Source: an uncultured Elusimicrobium sp.
Lineage (GTDB): Bacteria; Elusimicrobiota; Elusimicrobia; Elusimicrobiales; Elusimicrobiaceae
Length of the DNA: 29,509 bases
Direction of reading: 5' to 3'
Assembly: GCA_902767385.1 (NCBI GenBank)
Contig: CACXHA010000004.1
Span: 1 to 29,509 of the forward strand
The notes under the pieces were generated by a model. That model did not search any database. It was not told where the DNA came from and saw only the letters and a program-made list of their open reading frames with translations. Shown piece after piece: positions 16,120 through 24,026 of this stretch. Each line of letters starts with the position of its first letter. Positions within the stretch are counted from its first letter, which is position 1. Made by a program: the position numbers and the translations under genes.

Positions 16120-16175
16120 TAGGTCCAAAATAGGTCTTTTTTATACTTGACAAAACTAACTTTATTTACTAATAT
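16120..16175 (+). promoter_or_regulatory. operator/promoter 2: tandem TAGGTCC/T with late-operon promoter
   Basis: TAGGTCC (16120-16126), AAAA and TAGGTCT (16131-16137) are followed by TTGACA at 16147-16152. That is exactly 27 bp from the first operator base, as in copy 1. A 17-bp spacer leads to TAATAT (16170-16175), with TATAAT also overlapping at 16173-16178. It should drive the structural operon and be shut by the S24 repressor in the lysogen. Confidence 0.85.
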
Positions 16176-16194
16176 AATATTGTAATAAATAAAA

Positions 16195-16235
16195 AATAAA
16201 CGTGCCCACCTTAAAAAGCACATTTCGCGTTTATT
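16195..16235 (+). other. 5'-leader hairpin of the late transcript
   Basis: AATAAACG (16195-16202) pairs with CGTTTATT (16228-16235), and an inner GTGC/GCAC pair stacks below it. The structure begins about 15-20 nt after the predicted start of the late transcript; its role is unknown. Confidence 0.4.
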
Positions 16236-16279
16236 GAAAAAATAAAAATCCGTCGTATAAACGCCGGAAAAACAAATAA

Positions 16280-16300
16280 CAAGTTTCTTTACAGACTTGT
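16280..16300 (-). terminator. weak intrinsic terminator of the small reverse membrane gene
   Basis: On the minus strand CAAGT and ACTTG form a short stem overlapping the stop codon. It is followed by TTATTTGTTTTT. Confidence 0.5.
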
Positions 16301-16465
16301 AAACATAAAAACAGCTAAAATAGCTGCTAACAATACTGTCAGTAAGTAAGAAACAAAGCGTGCCGTTTTTTTACTGCCTTTGGGCCATACCGCCCGGGTA
16401 ATGATGTAAAACCCCGGCACAGCAAGTAAAATTACAAATAAAAAAATTAAGATAATTCCCGTCAT
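16289..16465 (-). CDS. small two-helix membrane protein, moron candidate
   Basis: This 58-residue product consists of two hydrophobic helices (about residues 2-24 and 36-57) joined by a short basic loop. The start at 16465 has GGAGGT just upstream, which excludes the longer frame from 16504. It is read against the late operon, has its own promoter (16489-16517) and a weak terminator. It is therefore likely expressed in the lysogen and countered by antisense transcription after induction. Small membrane proteins in such positions are often superinfection-exclusion or lysogenic-conversion proteins, but no family is recognised. Confidence 0.7.
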   Translation of the reverse strand: MTGIILIFLFVILLAVPGFYIITRAVWPKGSKKTARFVSYLLTVLLAAILAVFMFTSL

Positions 16466-16488
16466 ACCTACCTCCGTGTATGAGTATG

Positions 16489-16517
16489 ATAGTAAATTTT
16501 GCATCTTTTTGCATCAA
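16489..16517 (-). promoter_or_regulatory. promoter of the small reverse membrane gene
   Basis: Minus-strand TTGATG (16512-16517), a 17-bp spacer and TACTAT (16489-16494) give a moderate sigma70 match. Two direct TTTTGCATC copies (16497-16505 and 16507-16515) cover it. The -35 box overlaps the ribosome-binding site of the portal gene. Confidence 0.45.
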
Positions 16518-16529
16518 AGGAAATTAGTT

Positions 16530-18032
16530 ATGAACTTAAAAGAACAAATAAATTCTTATCAAAAAAAATACGAAGCACTCAAACAAGCACGTGCTCCTTG
16601 GGTGAGTACTTGGAAAGAGATGTCGGCTTATTTGGCACCTACCCGCGGCTTATTTGATGGGAAATCCCTCAACTCCGGCCGCCGGGTGGACCATAAAACT
16701 TTATTAGACAGCTCGGCCTCTTTGGCGGTGGGTGTATTAGGGGCCGGCCTAATGAGTGGACTTACCAGTCCCTCACGCAGTTGGTTTGATTTAACTTTGC
16801 AGCCGGCTGCATTTAAAAAATGGCCCGGCGTAAGCGCGTGGTTATTAGAGGTTAAAAAAGTTTTAGAAGCTGCTTTTGCCAAAAGCAATGTATATTCCGT
16901 TTTGCAGGCGGTATATGAAGAAATTTCTGTCTTTGGTACGGCGGCTTTTTTGGTGGAAGAGGCCCCGCAAGGAGGAATCTTTTGCCGTCCGTTTACGGCG
17001 GGGGAATATTTATTAGATGTGGACGAAAAAGGGCGTGTAAATACTTTTGGACGTGAATTTTTTATGAATGCAGTCCAGCTGGCTCATGCCTTTGGGGAAG
17101 AAAATTTGCCCGCTCAAATTGTGAAAGAATTACAACAAGAGCGTTGCAATACTTTGTATGCGGTGCGGCATTTAATTTTTCCTAATCCTGCTTTTAATGA
17201 ACGCTACGCCGATTACGATCACTTTGCCTATAAGTCTGTTTATTTTATGGCTGACGGTACGTTACTGCGTAGTGGGGGATATCATGAATTTCCGGTAATT
17301 GCGGCGCGTTGGGAAACGCGTACAAGCGCGGATATTTACGGCCGTGGCCCGGGGTGGAAGGCTTTGGGAGACGTAAAAATGTTGCAGAAAATGCAGAAAA
17401 CAAAATTGGTGGCTTTGGATAAAAATACCAATCCTCCCGTGATGGTTTCCGCCAGCGTGCAAGGGGAAGTTAACCTTTTGCCGGGCGGCATTACCCGTTG
17501 CAACAGTTTGACCGATGCTGCCGTCAAACCGGCTTACCAGGTGCAACCTGATTTGGCTGCTTTGGAAAATGCCATGGAACAAGTGCGCCAGACGATTCGT
17601 TCGCAATTTTTTGCAGATGTATTTGTGATGCTTTCTGCGCAAGATATTCCGAATATGACGGCCGCCGAAGTGGCTGAACGCCGTCAAGAAAAAATGCTTT
17701 TGTTGGGGCCGGTGTTTGAGCGGCTTAAAAGTGAGCTTTTAGATCCGCTCATTGAACGCACGTATTATATTTTGTTGCGCCAAGGAGCAATTCCGCCCGC
17801 CCCCGAAATTTTACAAGGTCTTGAAATGAATCCGACGTATATTTCTACTATTGCACAGGCCCAACGCGCTACCGCATTGGAGCCCTTAAGCCAGGCTGTA
17901 ACTTTTGCGGCGAACCTCACGCAAGCAGCGCCGGCTTTGGCAGAACAAGTGGATTATTCGCGTGCACTTAGCGAGGGGTTAGAAAGTTTGGGTATGGACG
18001 GAGTTTTACTCAAACAAGGAGTGCAGCCATGA
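16530..18032 (+). CDS. head-tail connector / portal protein (T7 gp8 type)
   Basis: This 500-residue protein is the dodecameric portal of a podovirus; it docks the terminase and later the tail. The N-terminal SAYLAPTRGLFDG and LDSSASLAVGVLGAGLMSGLTSPSRSWFDL match the head-to-tail connecting protein family, as does the later DIYGRGPGWKALGDVKMLQ. The start at 16530 follows AAAGGAAATTAGTT; the frame could open earlier but without a ribosome-binding site. It is the first gene of the late operon and overlaps the next gene by 4 bp. Confidence 0.93.
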   Translation: MNLKEQINSYQKKYEALKQARAPWVSTWKEMSAYLAPTRGLFDGKSLNSGRRVDHKTLLDSSASLAVGVLGAGLMSGLTSPSRSWFDLTLQPAAFKKWPGVSAWLLEVKKVLEAAFAKSNVYSVLQAVYEEISVFGTAAFLVEEAPQGGIFCRPFTAGEYLLDVDEKGRVNTFGREFFMNAVQLAHAFGEENLPAQIVKELQQERCNTLYAVRHLIFPNPAFNERYADYDHFAYKSVYFMADGTLLRSGGYHEFPVIAARWETRTSADIYGRGPGWKALGDVKMLQKMQKTKLVALDKNTNPPVMVSASVQGEVNLLPGGITRCNSLTDAAVKPAYQVQPDLAALENAMEQVRQTIRSQFFADVFVMLSAQDIPNMTAAEVAERRQEKMLLLGPVFERLKSELLDPLIERTYYILLRQGAIPPAPEILQGLEMNPTYISTIAQAQRATALEPLSQAVTFAANLTQAAPALAEQVDYSRALSEGLESLGMDGVLLKQGVQP

Positions 18033-18331
18033 ACACACATAAACTTAAAAAACGCAATTCGTGCGATTTGCAAGCGGTGCTAAAAACACCGCAAGGCCGA
18101 CGGGTGCTATGGCGGGTTTTACAAGCCGCTCAAGTGCGACAACATGGCTTTGTGCCAGGGGATAGTTTATCTACTTCTTTTCATTGCGGACAACGTAGTA
18201 TTGGGCTATTTTTGCTGGAGGAAATAGAAGAGGCGCAGCCGGGAGCCTATCAACAAATGCGTAGTGAATACCTAGCGGAAATTAATTCTATACAAAACCA
18301 ACTTACTGCTCAGGAGGATGACCATGAGTGA
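18029..18331 (+). CDS. Bbp19-like phage protein
   Basis: This 100-residue protein resembles the Bbp19-like domain known from Bordetella phage BPP-1 and related podoviruses: TPQGRRVLWRVLQAA, then a conserved FHCGQRSIGLFLLEEIEEAQPGAYQQM. Its function in the family is not established; its constant place between portal and scaffold suggests a role in head assembly. It overlaps the portal stop by 4 bp, and its stop lies just after the scaffold start. Confidence 0.75.
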   Translation: MNTHKLKKRNSCDLQAVLKTPQGRRVLWRVLQAAQVRQHGFVPGDSLSTSFHCGQRSIGLFLLEEIEEAQPGAYQQMRSEYLAEINSIQNQLTAQEDDHE

Positions 18332-18857
18332 AGAAATGAAAAACGATTTACAAGTTAATGCTGCGTCTAAAGAAGAGCAAGAAACTTCTTCTCAGATGCA
18401 AGCAAGCTCGGACCCGTACGCAGCTATTTCGCTGCCGGAAAATTCCTTATTAAACCAGCCGCAGTTGGCCGCTTTTAAGCAGGCCGCTGCCGCGCTTAAA
18501 TTGCCTGCGCAAGTGTTGGAGAAGTGGCTTTCTCACGAAGAAGAACGCTTGCAATCTTGGCAACAGGAGCAAGCACTCCAAAGACAAGAACAACTAGCCG
18601 GATGGGCCGCCCAAACGCAAGAAGAATTTGGCCCTCATTGGCAAGAGGAAGTTTCCAAAGCGGTGCGCGCCGCGGATGCATTTGGTGGCCCGCAATTACG
18701 TCAACTTTTAGAAGAAACGGGGCTAGGCAACCACCCGGTGATCGTCCGTACCTTTCACGCGGTGGCCCAATGTATTAGTGAGGATGTAACTCCCGGCGGT
18801 GTTCCCCATACAACGACGGATAAAACGTTCACACAAGCTTTGTACGGGAAAAATTAA
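18324..18857 (+). CDS. scaffolding / capsid assembly protein
   Basis: This protein of about 177 residues is acidic and Gln/Glu/Ala-rich. A long predicted helical region (about 65-110) is followed by a compact C-terminal part, as is usual for internal scaffolds. The assignment rests on its position directly before the major capsid gene and on composition, not on a strong motif. Of two ATGs at 18318 and 18324, the second has better spacing from AGGAGG at 18312-18317. Scaffolds guide shell closure and leave the procapsid before packaging. Confidence 0.75.
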   Translation: MSEEMKNDLQVNAASKEEQETSSQMQASSDPYAAISLPENSLLNQPQLAAFKQAAAALKLPAQVLEKWLSHEEERLQSWQQEQALQRQEQLAGWAAQTQEEFGPHWQEEVSKAVRAADAFGGPQLRQLLEETGLGNHPVIVRTFHAVAQCISEDVTPGGVPHTTTDKTFTQALYGKN

Positions 18858-18868
18858 AGGAGAAATTT

Positions 18869-19846
18869 ATGGCAATTATTGCTGAAAAAAATTACAACTT
18901 AATTGATTATGCCAAGCAGTTTGATCCGTCGGGTCAAGAGTTAGCCATTGCGGAAGTGTTAAGCCAATCTAATGACATTATTGGCGATGCTGTGGTACAA
19001 GAAAGTTCTTTAGATTCCGGGCATGAATACGCGGTGCGTACCGGAATCCCGGAAGGAACTTGGCGCCGGGCCTACCAAGGGATTGAGCCCGCTAAAGCCA
19101 CTACGAAAGTGGTTGTGGAAAGCTATGGTACGTTGTCTGCTTACTCGGTAGTAGACAAACTAGTAGCTGAAAAAGGCGGTCATGTAGATGCGGTGCGCAC
19201 CGGGCAATCCCGCGCGATTATTGCGGGGATGTCTTCTTCCATGGCTTCCAATTTAATCTACGGAAATTCAGGCGCCACGCCGGAACGCTTTACCGGTTTG
19301 GCGGCCCGTTACAATGCGCTTTCCGGGGCAGAATCTAGCCGCAACGTGGTAAATGCCGGCGGTACCACCAACGGGCAAAACTCGTCTATTTACCTGGTTG
19401 TGTGGGATACGGACAAAGTATTTACGTTCTTCCCCAAAGGTTCCAAAGCGGGAATCCAACGGGTGGATTATGGTTTAGTTAACCACGTAGATGCTTCCGG
19501 AAATGAGTTTCCGGCCTACAAAGAATATTTTGAGTGGAAACTGGGGCTTGCCGTACAGGATTGGCGTTTTGCGGGACGCATTTGCAACATTGATGTGACC
19601 AATGTCCCGTCTACGCTCATTGATAAAATGTGCGATTTGGAAGAAAAAATCCAAAGTTTGTCCATGGGTAAACCAGTATGGTACATGAACCGCACCGTCA
19701 AGGCGGCACTGCGCAAATTAACTACCAACCGCAGCAATATCCAGTATACACCAGATCAAATTACGTCTAGACCTTTAATGACGTTTAATGAAATCCCGGT
19801 ACATATTTGTGATGCGATTCGTGACGATGAAGCCGTAGTGGCCTAA
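18869..19846 (+). CDS. major capsid protein
   Basis: This 325-residue protein occupies the capsid position after the scaffold. It has the features of the podovirus GP7/Bbp17-type coat proteins: a helical N-terminus, an RTGIPEGTWRRAYQGIEP segment, and a C-terminal KPVWYMNRTVKAALRKL stretch. AAAGGAG precedes the ATG. A strong intrinsic terminator directly after the stop suggests that capsid message is produced in excess over the downstream tail genes. Confidence 0.9.
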   Translation: MAIIAEKNYNLIDYAKQFDPSGQELAIAEVLSQSNDIIGDAVVQESSLDSGHEYAVRTGIPEGTWRRAYQGIEPAKATTKVVVESYGTLSAYSVVDKLVAEKGGHVDAVRTGQSRAIIAGMSSSMASNLIYGNSGATPERFTGLAARYNALSGAESSRNVVNAGGTTNGQNSSIYLVVWDTDKVFTFFPKGSKAGIQRVDYGLVNHVDASGNEFPAYKEYFEWKLGLAVQDWRFAGRICNIDVTNVPSTLIDKMCDLEEKIQSLSMGKPVWYMNRTVKAALRKLTTNRSNIQYTPDQITSRPLMTFNEIPVHICDAIRDDEAVVA

Positions 19847-19853
19847 GCCGCCT

Positions 19854-19884
19854 AAGGGCGGGATTTTGCCCGCCCTTTTATTTT
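19854..19884 (+). terminator. intrinsic terminator after the capsid gene
   Basis: A 9-bp GC-rich stem (19854-19862 with 19869-19877) is followed by TTATTTT. It lies inside the late operon, so it probably acts as a partial terminator. Confidence 0.9.
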
Positions 19885-19900
19885 AAATTAGGAGAAATTT

Positions 19901-20290
19901 ATGTTACTTGATAAAACTACCATGTTTTCTGACGCGCAAGCCTTGCGCGCTACTGGAGCCAGTACGAATACCATTGACCTTAAAGCGGGTGGTAATGCTG
20001 TTCCCGGTCGTCTGGTACTCATTGCTCATGCGGACATCGCTTTTGTGGGAGCTACGCAAGTAGTTTGCGCTTTGCAAACGAGCGATGCTTCGGACTTTTC
20101 TAGCGGAGTGGTTACGCTGGCTAGTGCTACCGTAAGCGGTACGCAATTGGCAGATACCGAAAACAATCTCTTTGCCTTGGGGGTTCCGGCCGGTCTTAAA
20201 CGCTATTTGCGGATTTATTACACCGTAACCGGTACGGTAACTGCGGGAGCTATCTCTTGTTTTGTGGCAGATATAGCGGATTTGCACTAA
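19901..20290 (+). CDS. Bbp16-like capsid cement protein
   Basis: This 129-residue, beta-rich protein resembles the Bbp16 capsid-cement family of BPP-1-like podoviruses. Markers are the N-terminal MLLDKTTMFSDAQAL, a central ALQTSDASDFSSGVVTL and the late GLKRYLRIYYTVTGTVTAG. Cement proteins bind the outside of the expanded shell and stabilise it. GGAGAAATTT supplies the ribosome-binding site. It is separated from the capsid gene by the terminator and followed by an AT-rich non-coding island. Confidence 0.82.
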   Translation: MLLDKTTMFSDAQALRATGASTNTIDLKAGGNAVPGRLVLIAHADIAFVGATQVVCALQTSDASDFSSGVVTLASATVSGTQLADTENNLFALGVPAGLKRYLRIYYTVTGTVTAGAISCFVADIADLH

Positions 20291-20805
20291 TTTATCCGCG
20301 CGGGCGTGGTGTTAAGCGCTACGCCCGCAAAAATGGCCTTATTAAAGCATAAAAAGCCATATTAGTATAGCGGAAGGGGAGAAAAAATTGAATTTAGAGC
20401 CGTTTTAGATGGAAACAGGGTATTTTTGAGGTTAAATAGCGTCCCAATACCCCATTATATCCTTGATATTTTAAATATATAGACGTGTTTTCGACGAGAA
20501 AATATAATTTTATATCCTATCTCTAGTGAAACGCAACGAAATCTTTTTTATTTGCAAAAATGGCCCTAAAATTTATTTTAAAAACTGATATGAAAATAAA
20601 AATACTTAAAATTTAAGTATTTTTAAAAATATATATAAAATTATAATTAATACGGAAATTGATTTTATAAATATATATTTAAATATAAAAGTATTTTAAT
20701 TTTAATTATTTTTAAATTTAATATTAAAAATATAAAGTATGTATTAAATAAAAAATACTTTAAATATAATATAAATTTTTTTAAATATAATAATTTGGAG
20801 GAGTT
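20291..20805. other. non-coding AT-rich island within the late operon
   Basis: No ORF of useful length is present over 515 bp. The left end has a GC-rich hairpin (20300-20307 with 20321-20328). Near 20370-20405 a good ribosome-binding site (GGGGAG) is followed by a TTG frame that stops after six codons, which looks like the start of a lost gene. From about 20561 to 20800 the sequence is over 90% A+T, in sharp contrast to both neighbours. The motif AAAATACTT or its complement recurs at about 20600, 20615, 20688 and 20752. A promoter for the tail genes, a DNA-unwinding or packaging element, or a decayed gene are all possible. Confidence 0.75.
20597..20625. repeat. 14-bp inverted repeat in the AT-rich island
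   Basis: The arms 20597-20610 and 20612-20625 are perfect complements around a single base. All but two pairs are A-T, so a cruciform or protein site is more plausible than a stable RNA stem. Confidence 0.7.
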
Positions 20806-21393
20806 ATGAACTCTCAAACTAGTATTTGTAATTTGGCATTAGCATATCTAGGGCAGCCAGCTATTAGTTCTTTAGATCAAGATAATGAACAGGCACGTTG
20901 GTTAAAATTGTTTTATAATCCGGTACGAGATGAAGTCTTGCGTACCCATGATTGGGGCTTTGCCGCGGCCCAAAAGGCGCTTACTTTGATACAACCCCCA
21001 ACCAGTTCGCAGGGGGAGTTTTTGTATAAATACCCTGCGGATGCGTTATTTATCCGCTGCGTTTTTAGCCAAAATGCCCCACAAACGCCGGTTCCCTTTG
21101 AGCAACGTTTTGATGCCGACCGGAACATGCGGCTTTTGTCTACACCGGCAGTACGGGCGGTAGCTCGCTATACCCGGCGTATTACTGATGAAACACAATA
21201 TGATCCGGCGTTTGTAAAGTGTTTTGCCTTGGCCCTGGCGTGCGATTGTGCCCTGGCTTTGACTGGGGATGTGGATTTGTCGGCTCGGTTGCAGCAAAAA
21301 TATACCCTTTGCCTGGAAGAAGCCAGGCGGACTAATATGACGGAAACCTGGGTACGTTCCCCGCAGACGGATGCTTTTAGTGAGGTACGTTAA
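20806..21393 (+). CDS. tail tubular protein A (gp11-like adaptor)
   Basis: This 195-residue protein matches the T7 gp11 / gatekeeper family that binds the portal and starts the short tail. Family features are the N-terminal ICNLALAYLGQPAISSLDQ, the WLKLFYNPVRDEVLRTHDWGFA segment, the proline-rich YKYPADALFIRC, and a helical C-terminus with FALALACDCALALTGD. GGAGGAG lies 4 nt before the ATG. It is separated by one base from tail tubular protein B. Confidence 0.92.
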   Translation: MNSQTSICNLALAYLGQPAISSLDQDNEQARWLKLFYNPVRDEVLRTHDWGFAAAQKALTLIQPPTSSQGEFLYKYPADALFIRCVFSQNAPQTPVPFEQRFDADRNMRLLSTPAVRAVARYTRRITDETQYDPAFVKCFALALACDCALALTGDVDLSARLQQKYTLCLEEARRTNMTETWVRSPQTDAFSEVR

Positions 21394-21394
21394 T

Positions 21395-23986
21395 ATGGTA
21401 CTACTTCACTTGCAACCGTCTTTTGTGGGGGGAGAAATTAGCCCTTCTTTACAAGCTCGTGTAGATGCGTCGTCGTATAATACTTGGTTAAAAAAGGCCC
21501 AAAATATGTTTGTGCACCCACAAGGGGGAATTTCCAATCGTCCGGGGATGCAATATCAGGGAAGTGCGAAGTATACAAATAAAAACTGCCGGTTGTTTTC
21601 TTTTTATATTAACGAAGAAGAGTCTTACTTGGTGGAGGCAGGAGAGTATTACTTCCGTTTTTATACGTCCAACGGGCCTGTACTTAATGCACAGCAAACG
21701 CCGCTGGAGATTCAAACCCCCTATACAGCCGCCGAAGTTAAAAAGTTGCAAACGGCCCAGTATAACCAAACGCTTTATTTTGCACATCAAAATCACCCGT
21801 TGCACCGTCTTGTACGTACAAACGTGGGCGAGTTCGTATGGGAAGAAATGCCTCTAAAATATGGTCCTTTCCAACCGGCTAATACGGATACAAGCCGCAA
21901 GGTACGGGTGTATCCGCAAACACAAACCGTAGAGTCACAAGGGGTAGCGGCCCAACTGTCTTTTGAACCGGTTAATTACCCCAACCTTATGGTATGGGCC
22001 TATTTCAACGGGACTTGTTTTTATGTGGCGGACGACTACGGATTAAATTTAGCCGAAATTGTATCTTTTTTCAATGAAGATTATGGGTCACAAGGACTAC
22101 ATGCTTCGCTGCAGGGAAATATTTTAACGGTTTGTTCCGGCGTGTCCGACGGCGGTGATTGGAACGGTGCCGTTTTTAAGTTGGAATACCGCAGCCGTTT
22201 TATGGGAGATGCCGATTTTTCCGTCACGCAAACACTTAGCGGGGGCGAAAATGCCGGCACGCAAACGGTTGCAGAGCCGGGCCGATATATTTTGGAAAGT
22301 TCTTTTTCAGCTTTTACACCGTCTCATGTGGATAGCAAATTTTGTGTGGTGCATACGGTGGATGCCCAGCACGAGAGCGGTACGTTAGGGCGTGAAAGTG
22401 TCTCTTCCTATATCAAATCCGGCAGTGATTGGACGTTGCGCACTTCGGGAAATTGGACCGGTACGCTGGAGGTGGAAGTATCGCCCGATTTGGGACTTAC
22501 GTGGCGGACACTAAAAGTGCTTTCCCGGGCCAGCGGTGATGATAATTTTTATATAACCGGAAATTTAAATGATGCCGAAAATTTGTCTTATCTGCGGGTA
22601 CGTTCCTGTCAAATTTCCGGCGAAGCGGAGTATGAATTAGCCGCAGAATCTTTTATAGAACGCGGAGTTGTGCACTTGCTTTCTTACGTGAGTGCAACCC
22701 AAATGGTAGCGGAGATAGAACGTCCCTTTGGAAGCGAGGAGTGGACATCTCTTTGGGCAGCAGGAAGTTTTAACTCGACGGACGGTTACCCGAGCTGTGT
22801 ATTCTTTTTTCAAGATCGGTTAGGGTTAGCCGGTAACCGCAGTGAAGCGCAAACGTTGTGGTTTTCTAAGACGGGGAATTTGACAGACTTCGGGCGGGCG
22901 CGTGATGAACAACTTAGTACCGATGCGATGAATGTTTGTTTAGGTGGCACCCAACTTAATGCCATTGAAAATGTACTTGTTGCCAACCGGTTACTTATTT
23001 TTACAACGGGGAGTGAATGGACGCTTTCTTCGTCGGGACCGCTTAGCTTGGATACGTTACAACTGGAGCAGCAAAGTCAACGCGGGTCCTATTTTACGAC
23101 GCCTGTGTTAGCTGGCAATCACGCCCTTTTTGTGCAGGCACGCGGTTCCAGTATACGTGATTTAGTGTATGACTACACGACTTCTTCTTATAGCGGGGAT
23201 GATATTACATTGCGGGCGAAACATCTGTTTTTTAATCGCAAAGTTATTCAAATGACTTACGCCCAGGAACCGGACCATTTGCTATGGTGTGTCACAGATG
23301 ACGGTGCCCTGTTTAGCATTACCTATTTGCCGGAACAAGGTATTTACGCCTGGACGTATCATCAAACGCAAGGTAACGTTCTGAGTGTGTGCGTGCGTCC
23401 TTACCAGGGGCAAGATGAAGTTTGGTTTTTAGTGCAGCGTACGGGGGGTATTTTCTTGGAAAAATTGGCTTTGCGTATGCCTGATAAAACGCCCGTCTCT
23501 CACGTGTTTTTAGATAGTAGTAAATCTTATCAATTTCAAACGCCGCAAACGTTGGTAAGCGGATTATCGCATTTGGAAGGACAGGAGGTTTGTGCGCTAG
23601 CCGACGGGAACGTAATTACCGGATTAACGGTACAAAATAACACCGTTACCTTGCCGTACGCAGCCCAAATTGTTCACATCGGCTTAAGTTATCAAAGTTG
23701 TCTGGGTACGTTGGCTCTTAAAAGCGTACAGGCACCCAAACACAGGCTCGTTAACGTTCGTGTTAATATGCTAGATAGCCGAGGCGGGAAAATTGGAGTG
23801 GAGCAAGGCGCTTTAACGTCGTTTGTGCAACGTACTGACGAAAAATATAATACGGCCGTTGCTTTGCAAACGGGGGAAATGTGTGCTGCATTGGCGTGTG
23901 CGCATCAGTCTACGCCCACCTTGCTTTTGGTACAAGAGGATCCGTTGCCACTTACGGTTTTATCTATTGAAGTACAGGCGGTTTAA
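21395..23986 (+). CDS. tail tubular protein B (gp12-like nozzle)
   Basis: This 863-residue protein forms the nozzle of the short tail, as T7 gp12 does; it is somewhat longer than T7 gp12. The N-terminus is typical of the family: FVGGEISPSLQARVD, then NMFVHPQGGISNRPGMQY. Later segments include FFQDRLGLAGNR and the STDAMNVCLGGTQLNAIENVL region. The start at 21395 uses GAGGT upstream and directly follows the gp11-like gene; an earlier ATG at 21371 would overlap it and lacks spacing. The next feature downstream is a reverse-strand terminator. Confidence 0.9.
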   Translation: MVLLHLQPSFVGGEISPSLQARVDASSYNTWLKKAQNMFVHPQGGISNRPGMQYQGSAKYTNKNCRLFSFYINEEESYLVEAGEYYFRFYTSNGPVLNAQQTPLEIQTPYTAAEVKKLQTAQYNQTLYFAHQNHPLHRLVRTNVGEFVWEEMPLKYGPFQPANTDTSRKVRVYPQTQTVESQGVAAQLSFEPVNYPNLMVWAYFNGTCFYVADDYGLNLAEIVSFFNEDYGSQGLHASLQGNILTVCSGVSDGGDWNGAVFKLEYRSRFMGDADFSVTQTLSGGENAGTQTVAEPGRYILESSFSAFTPSHVDSKFCVVHTVDAQHESGTLGRESVSSYIKSGSDWTLRTSGNWTGTLEVEVSPDLGLTWRTLKVLSRASGDDNFYITGNLNDAENLSYLRVRSCQISGEAEYELAAESFIERGVVHLLSYVSATQMVAEIERPFGSEEWTSLWAAGSFNSTDGYPSCVFFFQDRLGLAGNRSEAQTLWFSKTGNLTDFGRARDEQLSTDAMNVCLGGTQLNAIENVLVANRLLIFTTGSEWTLSSSGPLSLDTLQLEQQSQRGSYFTTPVLAGNHALFVQARGSSIRDLVYDYTTSSYSGDDITLRAKHLFFNRKVIQMTYAQEPDHLLWCVTDDGALFSITYLPEQGIYAWTYHQTQGNVLSVCVRPYQGQDEVWFLVQRTGGIFLEKLALRMPDKTPVSHVFLDSSKSYQFQTPQTLVSGLSHLEGQEVCALADGNVITGLTVQNNTVTLPYAAQIVHIGLSYQSCLGTLALKSVQAPKHRLVNVRVNMLDSRGGKIGVEQGALTSFVQRTDEKYNTAVALQTGEMCAALACAHQSTPTLLLVQEDPLPLTVLSIEVQAV

Positions 23987-23989
23987 AAA

Positions 23990-24016
23990 AGGGCTTTCGG
24001 TTTGCCCGAAAGCCCT
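23990..24016 (-). terminator. intrinsic terminator of the reverse gene 24027-24767
   Basis: An 11-bp perfect stem (23990-24000 with 24006-24016) is followed on the minus strand by TTTTTT. On the plus strand it lacks a T-run, so late transcription can pass. Confidence 0.92.
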
Positions 24017-24026
24017 AAGAAGAGAT

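Noticed and set aside
20368..20405. Gene start after GGGGAG near 20380
   Set aside because: The TTG-started frame ends after six codons; at most it is a remnant.
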